Assembly: GCA_016235155.1 (NCBI GenBank)
Contig: JACRLW010000051.1
Location: forward strand, 1-52,565
DNA length: 52,565 nt
Source of the DNA: Planctomycetota bacterium
GTDB taxonomy: Bacteria; Planctomycetota; UBA1135; UBA2386
Reading direction: 5' to 3'
Each line of letters opens with the position of its first letter. The stretch's first letter is position 1. The notes beneath the pieces are model-generated. The model had not been told where the DNA came from, did no database searches, and worked only from the letters and a program-made list of their open reading frames with translations. The translations under genes were made by a program, and so were the position numbers. Shown one piece after another: positions 8,323-17,061 of the stretch.

Positions 8323-9060
8323 ATGGAACGCAACACTCGACCGAGTCCCGGTCGTACTTCGCAACCGCGACTCGCCGTCTTGGGAGTCGCGGCCTGGCTC
8401 TCCAGTTCACTGACGCTTCCCGCGCAGGAACTCGGACCGCCGAGTCCATCCGCCACGGGGCAGGGCATCGGCAACGGCAGCCCGGAGGCGGACGCGTTCT
8501 TCCGGGCACATGCTCGGCTCTTCTGCCTGGCCGTGGCTACGGAGGACTGGTCCCTCTTCGCCAAGTGGGTCGTCGTGGTCGGCTCAGGGCCGCGCCTGTA
8601 CCAGACCGGTGATCTGGACGGCGCGGCGATGAGAACCTCGCCTGATCTCACATCGCACCCGCAGGGCGACGGCGGCGACGAGCAGATCGACGAGTACACC
8701 TCCGACTATGACAACTCGATCCACCTGGACCGGAAGCTCTGGACGAACCTGCCCGGGGGCGGCGTCGGCTTCATATCCCGCAATCTGACCGCGGCCGACG
8801 CGATCCTCGCCGGTGCCCTCGCTCACGAGGTGACGCACTACGACGACGAATACACGCGCAAGGGTGGAACGGGGGAAACTCCGGCGGACAAGGCCGCTGA
8901 GAGTGCCGAGGAGGTCGAAGGAGCGGACTGCGAGCTGAAGATTCTGCGGCTCCTCCTGGCCGGGATCTGCGTTTGGCCGAGCGAGTTGGCTGCAGCGGCT
9001 CCCGACATCACGGCGCGGATCGCGGACGTCACCAAGTTCAAGACCGAGAACGGAGGCTGA
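8323..9060 (+). CDS. Putative secreted zincin-type metallopeptidase
   Basis: The protein has 245 residues with a signal-peptide-like N-terminus (hydrophobic segment about residues 18-33, then PAQ). The one strong motif is HEVTH at about residues 168-172 within an alanine-rich helix, the HExxH zinc site of zincins. An acidic helix 20-35 residues on (AAESAEEVEGADCE) could supply the third ligand. I do not recognise a named family. A GGAGG at its 3' end serves the next secreted protein, so the two are co-transcribed. Confidence 0.6.
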   Translation: MERNTRPSPGRTSQPRLAVLGVAAWLSSSLTLPAQELGPPSPSATGQGIGNGSPEADAFFRAHARLFCLAVATEDWSLFAKWVVVVGSGPRLYQTGDLDGAAMRTSPDLTSHPQGDGGDEQIDEYTSDYDNSIHLDRKLWTNLPGGGVGFISRNLTAADAILAGALAHEVTHYDDEYTRKGGTGETPADKAAESAEEVEGADCELKILRLLLAGICVWPSELAAAAPDITARIADVTKFKTENGG

Positions 9061-9064
9061 GCCG

Positions 9065-10645
9065 ATGGCAACGCAATCGATGGACTGGCCGCGCCTGGGC
9101 GTTCTTGCTTTGCCCTGCCTCGCGATGTGCGCAGCTTCGCTCGGGGCGCAGCAGGGGAACGCGCGCACGATCCACGGTGCGAGGAACTACTACTGGATCC
9201 TCGGACCGACTGGGGCACCGGAGCCGGGTGGCTCCCTGAGCGTCGACCGCCAGGGGGAGACTGCGCTTGCAACGTGGCACCGTTCGCCCGTCGGTACGGT
9301 CGCCACGCTCGACTTCGGGATTCCGGGTCTCCTGCCCGGCGATGTCGAGCAGACCGGACCCGGCACCAACCGGATCCTCTTCGGCGGAGTTGTCACGGGG
9401 AGCGACGGTTTCCTCATGCTTCTCGAGCTTCAGGAGACCGGCCCCGCGATCGCCGTGATCGAATCCGTCGCGATGCCGGGGATGGACCTGACCCATCTCG
9501 TCTTCCATGCGCAGGAACAGCGCATCTTCGCCTTCGACCACGTCGCGGGCGCGCTACGCGCTGCGTCGTGGTCGCCCGGGCAACTCTTGCCCGGGCCCGC
9601 GCAGTTCCAGGTCGTCGCGGATGCCCAGGCGCTGGACCTGAGGTACGACCCGCTGGACTACTCGTTCACGGTCGACTGGACCCAGCCGATCGGCGTGCAC
9701 TGCTTCTCTCGCGGCTCCTTGCAGCCACGCCGCTGGATTCGCCACGAGAACGGGCAGTGGTTGGCGACGCCGCCGGGACCGCGCGTGACCGATCCTTCGA
9801 AGCTCGAGTGGGCGGTCGGTGATGCGCGCTTCGCGAAGACGAGCTCGTTGCGGATCTGGGGGCCGAGCGCCGCCACGCTGTCGCTCGTCGAATCGGCGAG
9901 TGGAACGACCTTCGCGACGATTCCCTACGGGCCGAGCCGGACCTGGCAGACCGTGGACACGACGTCCTTCGCGCTGGTGCCCGGCCGCGGCTACCGGCTT
10001 TCGGGCGTGGGCCACACCGACAGTGCCGAGTTCTTCCCTCTGGTCCGCTACGGTATCGCGCTCACGGCGGGCGGGCTGCGGGTCGGGCGAGGCATGGTGC
10101 CGCCGGGTCGTTGCGTCGTCGGCGAGAGTTTTTTCGGTCCCGGTTGTTCCTTGCGGCTCGATCCCGCGCCGATCGTCGAGACGACCATCCAAGGTGGTCT
10201 CTGGATCGCGTTCCGCACTCCGCTTGGTGATCCGATCGTGTGGATCGAGAACGGCGACGAGGACATCGCGCTGCTCCAGCCGGTCGCGGCGACCAGCCTC
10301 CAGGTCCGCTTCCAGCCCGGGCAGGACGACGGCGGGCTGGGCTTCCCCTTCCCGATCCCCGCCGACGGCGAACTCGCCGGGCACGTCGTGCTCTTCCAGT
10401 TCGTCGCGATGGCGCCCGCCGGATCGGTGGTCGTCAGCGACGTGTTCGGCTGCACCATCGAACCGACCGGCGGCGAGCAGTTCCGCACGACTACGCGTGT
10501 CCCGATGCTCGACGCCTTCCGGCAGGCGGTCGGCGAACTCTCGATCACGCTGTCCTCGCGCTTGCGCATGACGGGGGAGAGGCAGGACGAGGTCCGACGC
10601 CTGCAGGCGCTGTTGCGCGAGCAGATCGGCCACGCCAGACGCTGA
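9065..10645 (+). CDS. Secreted protein of unknown function
   Basis: The protein has 526 residues. An N-terminal hydrophobic signal (LGVLALPCLAMCAASLGAQ) predicts export. The mature part is beta-rich, without a recognised catalytic motif. Near residue 350 it has a GESFFGPGCS stretch of the kind seen in planctomycetal exoproteins. The C-terminal 40 residues become helical and charged. GGAGG about 8 bases before the ATG, inside the end of the preceding gene, supports the start and an operon with the HEVTH protein. Confidence 0.65.
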   Translation: MATQSMDWPRLGVLALPCLAMCAASLGAQQGNARTIHGARNYYWILGPTGAPEPGGSLSVDRQGETALATWHRSPVGTVATLDFGIPGLLPGDVEQTGPGTNRILFGGVVTGSDGFLMLLELQETGPAIAVIESVAMPGMDLTHLVFHAQEQRIFAFDHVAGALRAASWSPGQLLPGPAQFQVVADAQALDLRYDPLDYSFTVDWTQPIGVHCFSRGSLQPRRWIRHENGQWLATPPGPRVTDPSKLEWAVGDARFAKTSSLRIWGPSAATLSLVESASGTTFATIPYGPSRTWQTVDTTSFALVPGRGYRLSGVGHTDSAEFFPLVRYGIALTAGGLRVGRGMVPPGRCVVGESFFGPGCSLRLDPAPIVETTIQGGLWIAFRTPLGDPIVWIENGDEDIALLQPVAATSLQVRFQPGQDDGGLGFPFPIPADGELAGHVVLFQFVAMAPAGSVVVSDVFGCTIEPTGGEQFRTTTRVPMLDAFRQAVGELSITLSSRLRMTGERQDEVRRLQALLREQIGHARR

Positions 10646-10657
10646 AGCCCGGCATTC

Positions 10658-10680
10658 ACGGGTCGGTCCCATCGACCCGT
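10658..10680 (+). terminator. Stem-loop after the exoprotein gene
   Basis: A perfect 8-base stem (ACGGGTCG / CGACCCGT) with a 7-base loop starts 13 bases after the stop. There is no clear T-tract, so it is a candidate terminator or RNA-end stabiliser only. Confidence 0.45.
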
Positions 10681-10713
10681 CGTGCGCCCTCATCACCCGG
10701 CGCCGCGGAGTGT

Positions 10714-10735
10714 CGATTCCCGCATCACGGGAATC
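10714..10735. promoter_or_regulatory. Inverted repeat upstream of the hybrid kinase
   Basis: A perfect 9-base inverted repeat (CGATTCCCG / CGGGAATCG) with a 4-base loop lies 35 bases upstream of the likely kinase start. It may be an operator or a second hairpin of the intergenic region. Confidence 0.35.
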
Positions 10736-10769
10736 GGGCCGGAGCGTTCAGCGCGCACGGCCCGGGACG

Positions 10770-12824
10770 ATGCTCTCCGACCTCCTCTCCGGCCGAACGG
10801 ACCTGTGTGTCTTTCTGCTCGCCACGACCATCGCGTCGTTGGCGGTGTTCCGCCTCATGCGGCGGTGGACACCGGAGCCGTCGACGCGTCGCGTCGTCTG
10901 GATCCTGGTCGTCGTGGTCGCGGGTGGAGCGTCCTGGCTCGCGGAACTCGCCGGGAGGCGCGAGGCGAAACGGATCGGCCAGATGCTGATGGCGTTCGCG
11001 CCGACCTACGCGCGGGAGATGGAGGAGCTCGGGATCGCGGCGATCGGGCTCGACACGGCGGCCGACGACCCGACCTACCTGCGGTTGATCGATGCGCAGA
11101 AGCGGTGGCTGCTCGTCAACGACAGCGTCAACGACATCTACACGTTCGTGAGGGACGAGTCCGGCGCAACGCACCTGCTCGTCGACTCGGAGACCGACTA
11201 CGACCGCGACGGCGATTTCGAGGAGGACCGTGAAGCGCGGACGGAGATCGGCGAGCCCTACGACGAAGTCGATGAGGAGCTCGACTCCGCGTTCTGGGGC
11301 ATGACGCTCTTCTCGCCCGAACCGGTCACCGATCGCTGGGGGACATGGGTGAGCGCGTATGCGCCCATCCACGCACCCGACGGCCACGTGTGCGGAGTGC
11401 TCGGCGTCGACTACGCCGCGACCACCATGATCACGGCGGTCGCGACCCGGCGGACCATCGTCCTGGCGATGGCGGGCTTCCTGGAGCTCGTCGTGCTCGC
11501 GGCCGGAGCGGTCGTGATGGTCGTCCGTGGCGAACTTCAACGACGACAGGTCGCGCAGCGCCTGCTCGAGGAGAAGACGCGCGCGCTGGAACAGACCAAC
11601 GGCGAACTGGCGTCGAAGGGCCGCGCGCTCGAGGAAGCGAACGCCGCCGCGATGGCGGCGACGCTGGCGAAGTCCGAGTTCCTCGCCAACATGAGCCACG
11701 AGATCCGGACGCCGATGACCGCGATCCTCGGCTTCGCGGACGTCCTCCTGGAGCAGGATCCGCCGGCCGATCAGCGCGTGCGGTACGTGCAGACCATCCA
11801 GCGGAGCGGCCAGCACTTGCTGACGATCCTCAACGACATCCTCGACCTCTCGAAGATCGAGGCCGGGCGGTTCGAGATCCACGCCGTGCCGTGCGCGATC
11901 AAGGAGCTGGTCGAGGAGACCTTGCAGATGTTGAAGGCGCCGGCCGATGCGAAGGGCATCGAACTCGCCCTCGACCTCGCCGAGGACGTGCCGCCGATGG
12001 TGAGCTGCGATCCGACGCGCCTGCGTCAGGTGCTCGTGAACCTGCTGGGCAACGCCGTGAAGTTCACCGAGCGCGGCTGCGTGACATTGCGGGCGCGCGC
12101 CGAGGGGGCATCGAACGAGAGGCGCCTGACGCTCGCGGTCGAGGACACGGGGATCGGCATCACCCAGGAGCAGCGTTCGCGCCTGTTCAAGCCGTTCAGC
12201 CAGGTCGACTCGAGCATGACGCGCCACTACGGCGGCACGGGGCTCGGACTGTCCATCTCGCTGCGGCTCGTCCAGATGATGGGCGGCACGATCGACGTGA
12301 CGAGCGAACCTGGAAGGGGCAGTCGCTTCGTGGTCTCGCTGCCGATCCGCGAGGAGACGGCGCCGGCGGACGCGCCGAGCCCGCAGTCGTCGCAGATCCT
12401 GCCGGCGATCGCGACGATCCGTCTCGCCGGGCGCGTGCTGATCGTCGAGGACGGCCTCGACAACCAGAAGCTCGTCGCGCTGCTGCTGCGCAAGTCCGGC
12501 GTCGAGAGCGAGGTCGCCGGCAACGGTCGCGCGGCGCTCGAAAGACTCCTCGCGGCGGACGCCCGCCCGGGAATCGACCTCGTCCTGATGGACATGATGA
12601 TGCCCGTGATGGACGGCTACGAAGCCGCCCGTGAACTTCGCCGCGCCGGCTTCGGGAAGCCGATCGTCGCGTTCACCGCGAACGCGCTGGAAGGCGAGCG
12701 CGATCGGTGCATCGCGGCCGGCTGCAGCGACTTCCTCACCAAACCGATCGATCGCCGGGCTCTCGAGGCCGTGCTGGTCCGTCACCTTCCGCACGCCGCG
12801 CCGGCGAGCGTCGCGCCGCGTTGA
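10770..12824 (+). CDS. Hybrid sensor histidine kinase with C-terminal receiver
   Basis: The protein has about 684 residues from the ATG at 10770; an upstream in-frame ATG at 10710 adds a polar stretch and overlaps the inverted repeat. Two hydrophobic segments at about residues 12-30 and 40-58 are followed by an extracytoplasmic Cache-like sensor region (about 60-220), then a membrane helix (about 228-252) and a short coiled coil. The H-box NMSHEIRTPM places the phosphorylated His near residue 310. The ATP-binding domain has N, G1 and G2 boxes (NLLGNAVKF, VEDTGIGI, GGTGLGLSI). A receiver domain (about 555-675) has LMDMMMPVMDG as the phospho-acceptor Asp site. No partner regulator is nearby, so its output must act elsewhere through phosphotransfer. 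Confidence 0.92.
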   Translation: MLSDLLSGRTDLCVFLLATTIASLAVFRLMRRWTPEPSTRRVVWILVVVVAGGASWLAELAGRREAKRIGQMLMAFAPTYAREMEELGIAAIGLDTAADDPTYLRLIDAQKRWLLVNDSVNDIYTFVRDESGATHLLVDSETDYDRDGDFEEDREARTEIGEPYDEVDEELDSAFWGMTLFSPEPVTDRWGTWVSAYAPIHAPDGHVCGVLGVDYAATTMITAVATRRTIVLAMAGFLELVVLAAGAVVMVVRGELQRRQVAQRLLEEKTRALEQTNGELASKGRALEEANAAAMAATLAKSEFLANMSHEIRTPMTAILGFADVLLEQDPPADQRVRYVQTIQRSGQHLLTILNDILDLSKIEAGRFEIHAVPCAIKELVEETLQMLKAPADAKGIELALDLAEDVPPMVSCDPTRLRQVLVNLLGNAVKFTERGCVTLRARAEGASNERRLTLAVEDTGIGITQEQRSRLFKPFSQVDSSMTRHYGGTGLGLSISLRLVQMMGGTIDVTSEPGRGSRFVVSLPIREETAPADAPSPQSSQILPAIATIRLAGRVLIVEDGLDNQKLVALLLRKSGVESEVAGNGRAALERLLAADARPGIDLVLMDMMMPVMDGYEAARELRRAGFGKPIVAFTANALEGERDRCIAAGCSDFLTKPIDRRALEAVLVRHLPHAAPASVAPR

Positions 12825-12875
12825 ACGAAAGCCGGCTTGCGCGGAGCGACGTCGCCGCGGATCCTGCGCGCCTCC

Positions 12876-12949
12876 GCGCCCGTAGCTCAATTGGATAGAG
12901 CACCAGACTTCGGATCTGGTGGTTGAAGGTTCAAGTCCTTCCGGGCGTG
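12876..12949 (+). tRNA. tRNA-Arg(UCG)
   Basis: A full cloverleaf folds: 7-bp acceptor (with a G-U at position 1), D-stem GCTC/GAGC, anticodon stem CCAGA/TCTGG with loop CTTCGGA (anticodon TCG), and T-stem GAAGG/CCTTC with TTCAAGT. The discriminator base is G and no CCA is encoded. It would read CGA and probably other CGN codons. Confidence 0.95.
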
Positions 12950-12967
12950 TTCATCCGCGGTCTCACG

Positions 12968-13837
12968 ATGCCGATGTCGGTGCTTGCTCTCGCGCTGGCC
13001 TTGGTGCCCGCGCTCCCTGCTTCCGAGCCGCCATCGCTGCGGCTGGTCAGCTTCAACATCCGCTACGGTTCGGCTCCGGACGGTCCCGATCGATGGGAGC
13101 TGCGCCGGCCGCGAGTCGTGCGTTCGATCGAGGAGCTCGATGCCGCGATCGTCGGGCTCCAGGAGGCGGAGACGTTCCAGGTCGCCGAGCTTCTCCTTGC
13201 GCTGCCGCGCTACGCGGCGCTCGGCGTGAGCCGCGACGACGGGCGGGTGCGCGGCGAGTCGTGCGCGATCCTGTAGGACCGCAAGCGCTTCCTCGTCGCG
13301 GAGACGGCCACGTTCTGGCTGAGCGAGACGCCCGAACGCGTCGGTTCGAAGGGTTGGGACGCGGCGCTGCCGCGCGTGTGCACGTGGGCGCGTCTGGTCG
13401 CGATCGACGACGGCTCGCCGGTCTACGTCTTCAACGTGCATCTCGACCACCGTGGCGTCGCGGCCCGGCGCGCGAGCACGCTGCTCGTGCGCGAACGCAT
13501 GCGGGCGATCACGTCGCGCGAGGGGCAGCAGGGCGAGGCCGTTCTGCTCGGCGATTTCAACTCGGCCGAAGACGACGAGGCGATCACGGCGCTCACCTCG
13601 CCCCGCGCGGACGACGAGTTCCCGCTGACGGACGTCTGGCGCTCGACCCATCCCGACGAGGCCGCGGGCACATTCACCGCCTTCGACCCCATGAACGACG
13701 GCGGCACGCGCCGGATCGACTACCTCTTCGTCACGCGCGGCTGGCGCGTGCGCGGCGCGGGGATCGATCGCTCGCGTCGCGACGGACGCTGGCCGTCCGA
13801 TCACTTCCCGGTCTGGGTCGAACTCGAACGCGGCTGA
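12968..13837 (+). pseudogene. Endonuclease/exonuclease/phosphatase-family secreted protein with in-frame amber stop
   Basis: Start is the ATG 19 bases beyond the tRNA, giving a signal-like N-terminus (ALALALVPALPAS). All EEP motifs are present across the frame: SFNIRYG, GLQE, HLDHRG, LLGDFN, RIDYLF and SDHFPV. A TAG at 13274-13276 interrupts the frame after GESCAIL, where the family normally has Tyr. The frame continues open to 13837 with every downstream motif intact. The simplest reading is a single-base change of a Tyr codon (TAC to TAG) or a sequence error, since nothing else is degraded. No sign of stop recoding was seen. Confidence 0.85.
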
Positions 13838-14896
13838 CCCGGGTCGAGCAGCGGATCGAGCGCCTGCGAGGTGATTCCGAACTCACAGCGCAGCGCGTCG
13901 ATCGCGAGGCGCCGCGCGGGGTCGGCGAACGGCTCGTGCGAACGCACGCCGGCGATCAACAGGTTCTTCGGCGTGTGCTCGGAGCCGACGAACTCGATCA
14001 GCTTCGTGCGGTAGCCGGCCCACTCCAGCACGAGTGCGCGCAGGCCGTCGGTGGCCCACTCCGCGATCCGCTCCGCCATCACACCGTGGCGCAGTGTCGC
14101 ACGCATGGAGCGCGATCCAGGCGTCGACTCGTGGCATGGCGAGCGATGCGGCGTCGCCCACGACGAACTCGACGCCGCGCGAATCGATGTCCCGCGCGAT
14201 CCGATTCGCGTGATCGACGAGCTCCGCGCGCAACTCGACGCCGATCACGCGCGTCGTGCGTCGCAGGACACGATGCAGGAGGTGCCAGGCGCCGAACGTG
14301 AGATGGCCCTTGCCGCAACCGACGTCGACGACGGTCAACGGCGGGGCATCCGTCTCGCCGCCGGCGTCCCACCCGCAGTCGTGAGCCAGATGGGTCAGGA
14401 GTTCCACGTAGCGGGCGATCTGCTGCTGCTTGCTCGCCATGCCGGCGCGCGTGCGGCCGCGATCGTCCACGACGCCGAGCGCGGCGAGCCAATCGTGCGC
14501 GCGTTCGTCGAGCACGCGCCGGCTGTCGCGGTCGTGCGCGCGTGAGGGCGCGGTCCGCGTGCGCGCCGGGTGCGTGACGAGTCGGAACGCGCCCTTGCGG
14601 TCGTGGCTCAACTGCCAATCGCCGGTCGTCGTCGACAGGAAAGCCGCGCGCCAGGTCGAACCGAGCTGGTCTCGCAGCCAGGCGAGGCCCGCTTCGAGCG
14701 GGAGGTTGCGAACCGTGTCGCGCCGCGCTTCCCGCTCGGTGACGGCGAGATGGAGTCCTTTGGCGAGACCGATCAGCCGGACGACGAGCTTCTCGACCGG
14801 CCCCTCGACGATCGGCGACGTGAGGCGGAGTTCGACGAAGGAGTCGCCCGAGCAACTCGCGGTGACGTGATCCAGGAAGCGTTCGACGGGGGACAA
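13801..14896 (-). pseudogene. SAM-dependent methyltransferase (METTL25/RRNAD1-like), disrupted
   Basis: The N-terminal two thirds (14896 to about 14090) is intact. It has an accessory domain, then ASKQQQIARYVELL, then the SAM motif VVDVGCGKGHLTF and the acidic VIGVEL strand, reaching WIALHACDTA. The frame then changes and resumes at LRHGVMAERIAEW through to HTPKNLLIAGVR and a stop at 13801. In this family I expect about 40 residues between these blocks, including the conserved PCCH motif, so a deletion plus frame change at about 14088-14100 is inferred. The tail overlaps the convergent EEP gene by 37 bases. It is probably non-functional as sequenced. Confidence 0.8.
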
Positions 14897-15038
14897 GGGC
14901 CTCGCCTCTTACCGCCGGGGGGACGAGCGTGCGAATCCGGGTTTCGAAGTCCTCCGCGGGGCGCGTCCTTCGCCGGGGGGTGTACCGGAGCACGATCGAT
15001 GCGCCCGGCTTCCCCGACTCGAACCGACCACGACCGTC

Positions 15039-16151
15039 ATGAACTTCCACGCTCTCGTCACGTACCTCTCGCTGACCGCACTCCCGAGCACCGCGTTGCT
15101 CGCGCAGTCCCCGCTCGGCGGCAACCTCCTCTACCACTACGACGGCACGACCGAGGCAACGTCGCGCGGCGGGGTCCCCGGCACCGACGAGGTCTCGGTC
15201 CTGCAGCGCTTCCCCTGGGACCAGTGCTGCGGTCGCACGCGTCTGTGCTGCATCCAGTACACGATGCAGGATCAGGACCCGACGACCGTCGAGTCGTACA
15301 CGCTGGAGGTCCGGCGCAGCAATCCGCCGACCGCGGCGTTCCCTTTCGGTTCGCCCGACATGAGCCCGTCAGGCGTCATCCGCTCCTATCCGATGCGCTT
15401 CGACTACGGCGTCATTGCTCATCGCGTCGAGCTCGAAGTGATGCCGTGTATTCCGCTGCCCGAACTCGTCGGCGTTCCCGCCGCCGACTTCTACATCGGT
15501 CTACGCTTCGCCCCGAATCCGAACTGGCCGGCTACGGACGGCATCTCGTGCCACATCAGCGGTCGAGTGCTCGGCAACGTCGGCGAGCAGTTCAACCCCT
15601 TGCACCCGGCGCGCTATGCCGCGGCGCCCTCGGTGGGACTCGCGTTCCTACACGACTGGACCACCGGTGTGACCTCGCTCGCGAGCGGCGATCGGTCATG
15701 GGCGATCAGCGCGGGGCTCTTCGAAGACGTCTGCCAACCGGTCGCGTTCAACCCGTCGCGCTTCACCGGCTCGGGAGGAACCGGGCTCGACCCCAACTTC
15801 GGCTACGCCGGCATCTTCCCGGACCTGGCCCAGGGCGACGCCGTGGGTTGGCGTGTGCGCAGCGTCGCGGCACCGGGCAACCCGTGCGTGCTGCTCGTGG
15901 GGTTCCAGCGCCCCGTCCTTCTCAACCTGGCGATGTTCGGCCTCACCGGCACGCTCTGCGTGGAGCACGTCGTGTCGATCATCCAGCCGACCCGGCCGGA
16001 GGCGCTGTGCCGGACGCAATCGTCCGCGTTGTTCGGCGGCTTCGCGTTCCCGGCAACGCTGAGAGGCATGTCGATCGTGGCGCAGGCGATCACGTTGGAT
16101 GCGGCCGCGCTTCGGTGGCACCTGTCGACCGCGTGCACGACTGCGTTCTGA
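15039..16151 (+). CDS. Secreted protein of unknown function
   Basis: The protein has 370 residues with an N-terminal signal (LVTYLSLTALPSTALLAQ). The mature part is rich in Gly, Pro and aromatic residues with several Cys (QCCGRTRLCC), which suggests an extracytoplasmic disulfide-bonded beta protein. No catalytic motif or known domain was recognised. The 142 bases between the methyltransferase start and this gene hold the divergent promoters but no clear motif. Confidence 0.6.
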   Translation: MNFHALVTYLSLTALPSTALLAQSPLGGNLLYHYDGTTEATSRGGVPGTDEVSVLQRFPWDQCCGRTRLCCIQYTMQDQDPTTVESYTLEVRRSNPPTAAFPFGSPDMSPSGVIRSYPMRFDYGVIAHRVELEVMPCIPLPELVGVPAADFYIGLRFAPNPNWPATDGISCHISGRVLGNVGEQFNPLHPARYAAAPSVGLAFLHDWTTGVTSLASGDRSWAISAGLFEDVCQPVAFNPSRFTGSGGTGLDPNFGYAGIFPDLAQGDAVGWRVRSVAAPGNPCVLLVGFQRPVLLNLAMFGLTGTLCVEHVVSIIQPTRPEALCRTQSSALFGGFAFPATLRGMSIVAQAITLDAAALRWHLSTACTTAF

Positions 16152-16229
16152 TCGGGATCCGCCGCCACGGACGATTTCGACGCCCGTCGAATCCGTCCGT
16201 CGGCCCGCGCCACCTCGTCCCGACGGTCG

Positions 16230-17058
16230 ACGCCGACCTTGGCGCTGAGCTCGAGCGGCGCGGCCGGTGGTCACCTGAACTGGGATGGCGCCGAACACCG
16301 CGCGCGCATCCTCGGACGGGAGCTGCCGACCGGATTGCTGTGGGTCTTCGACGAGGTGCACAAGTTCCGCGGCTGGCGCAACCGGCTGAAGGGCCTCTGG
16401 GACTCTCGACGCAGAGGGCAACGCATCCTGCTGACGGGCAGCGCGCCTACCGCGACTCCCGCGACTCGCTCCAAGGCCGCTACCACCTCCTGCGCCTGCA
16501 CCCCCTGTCGTGCGCCGAGCTCGGCATGAAGAAGTCGAGCGAACTCAGGCAACTCGTCACGCTCGGCGGGTTCCCCGAGCCGTTCTTCTCGGGATCGGAG
16601 ACCGAGGCACGGCGCTGGTCGCGCGAATACCGCGGACTCCTGATGCGCGAGGAAGTCCGTGCGCTCGAGAGGGTGAACGACGTCGAGCAGTTCGAGCTGC
16701 TGGCGATGCGGCTCGCGGAACTCGTGGCCTCGCGGACTGGTCGGTCGTCGCCAACCCCGGCGCCCGCTTCGAGAACTGCGTCGCGAGCCACCTGCTCGAG
16801 TGGGTGCACCGGCAGCAGGACACGCAGAGTCGCGACGACGAGTTTCACCACCTCCGGGACACCGACGGCCGGAAGCCGGTGCTGTTCGTCGAATGCAAGC
16901 TCGGTGACGACGCCCTCGACAAGAGCCTGCGCTATCTCAGTGCGCGTTTCCCTGGCGTCGACGCCTGGCAGGTCTCGCTCGAGGGCAAGAAGGACCACGT
17001 CACGCCCGAGGGCATCCGCGTTGCGCCCGCAATCGAGCTGCTCCGCACACTGGTGTGA
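16230..17058 (+). pseudogene. Remnant of AAA (DUF4143-type) ATPase
   Basis: Fragments in at least two frames match the AAA_14/DUF4143 family. They are LLWVFDEVHKFRGWRNRLKGL (Walker B region) and RILLTGSA (sensor), then in another frame LQGRYHLLRLHPLSCAEL, LVTLGGFPEPFFSGSE and EYRGLLMREEVRALE. The C-terminal nuclease-like domain follows from about 16700 with VLFVECKLGDD. The whole N-terminus with Walker A is absent, and there are frame breaks near 16430 and 16720. These ATPases are often mobile or toxin-antitoxin-like. This copy is dead. Confidence 0.75.
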
Positions 17059-17061
17059 ACG

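Noticed and set aside
10725-12890. A 721-residue antisense reading opposite the hybrid kinase
   Set aside because: It is rich in Arg, Asp and His with no domain, and the plus strand has clear kinase motifs.
12876-12949. Attachment site at the tRNA-Arg
   Set aside because: No integrase gene and no repeat of the tRNA 3' end were found nearby.
12968-13837. Pyrrolysine or other recoding at the TAG in the EEP gene
   Set aside because: There is no recoding signal and no suppressor tRNA in the window, and most other genes end in TGA or TAA. A point mutation is simpler.
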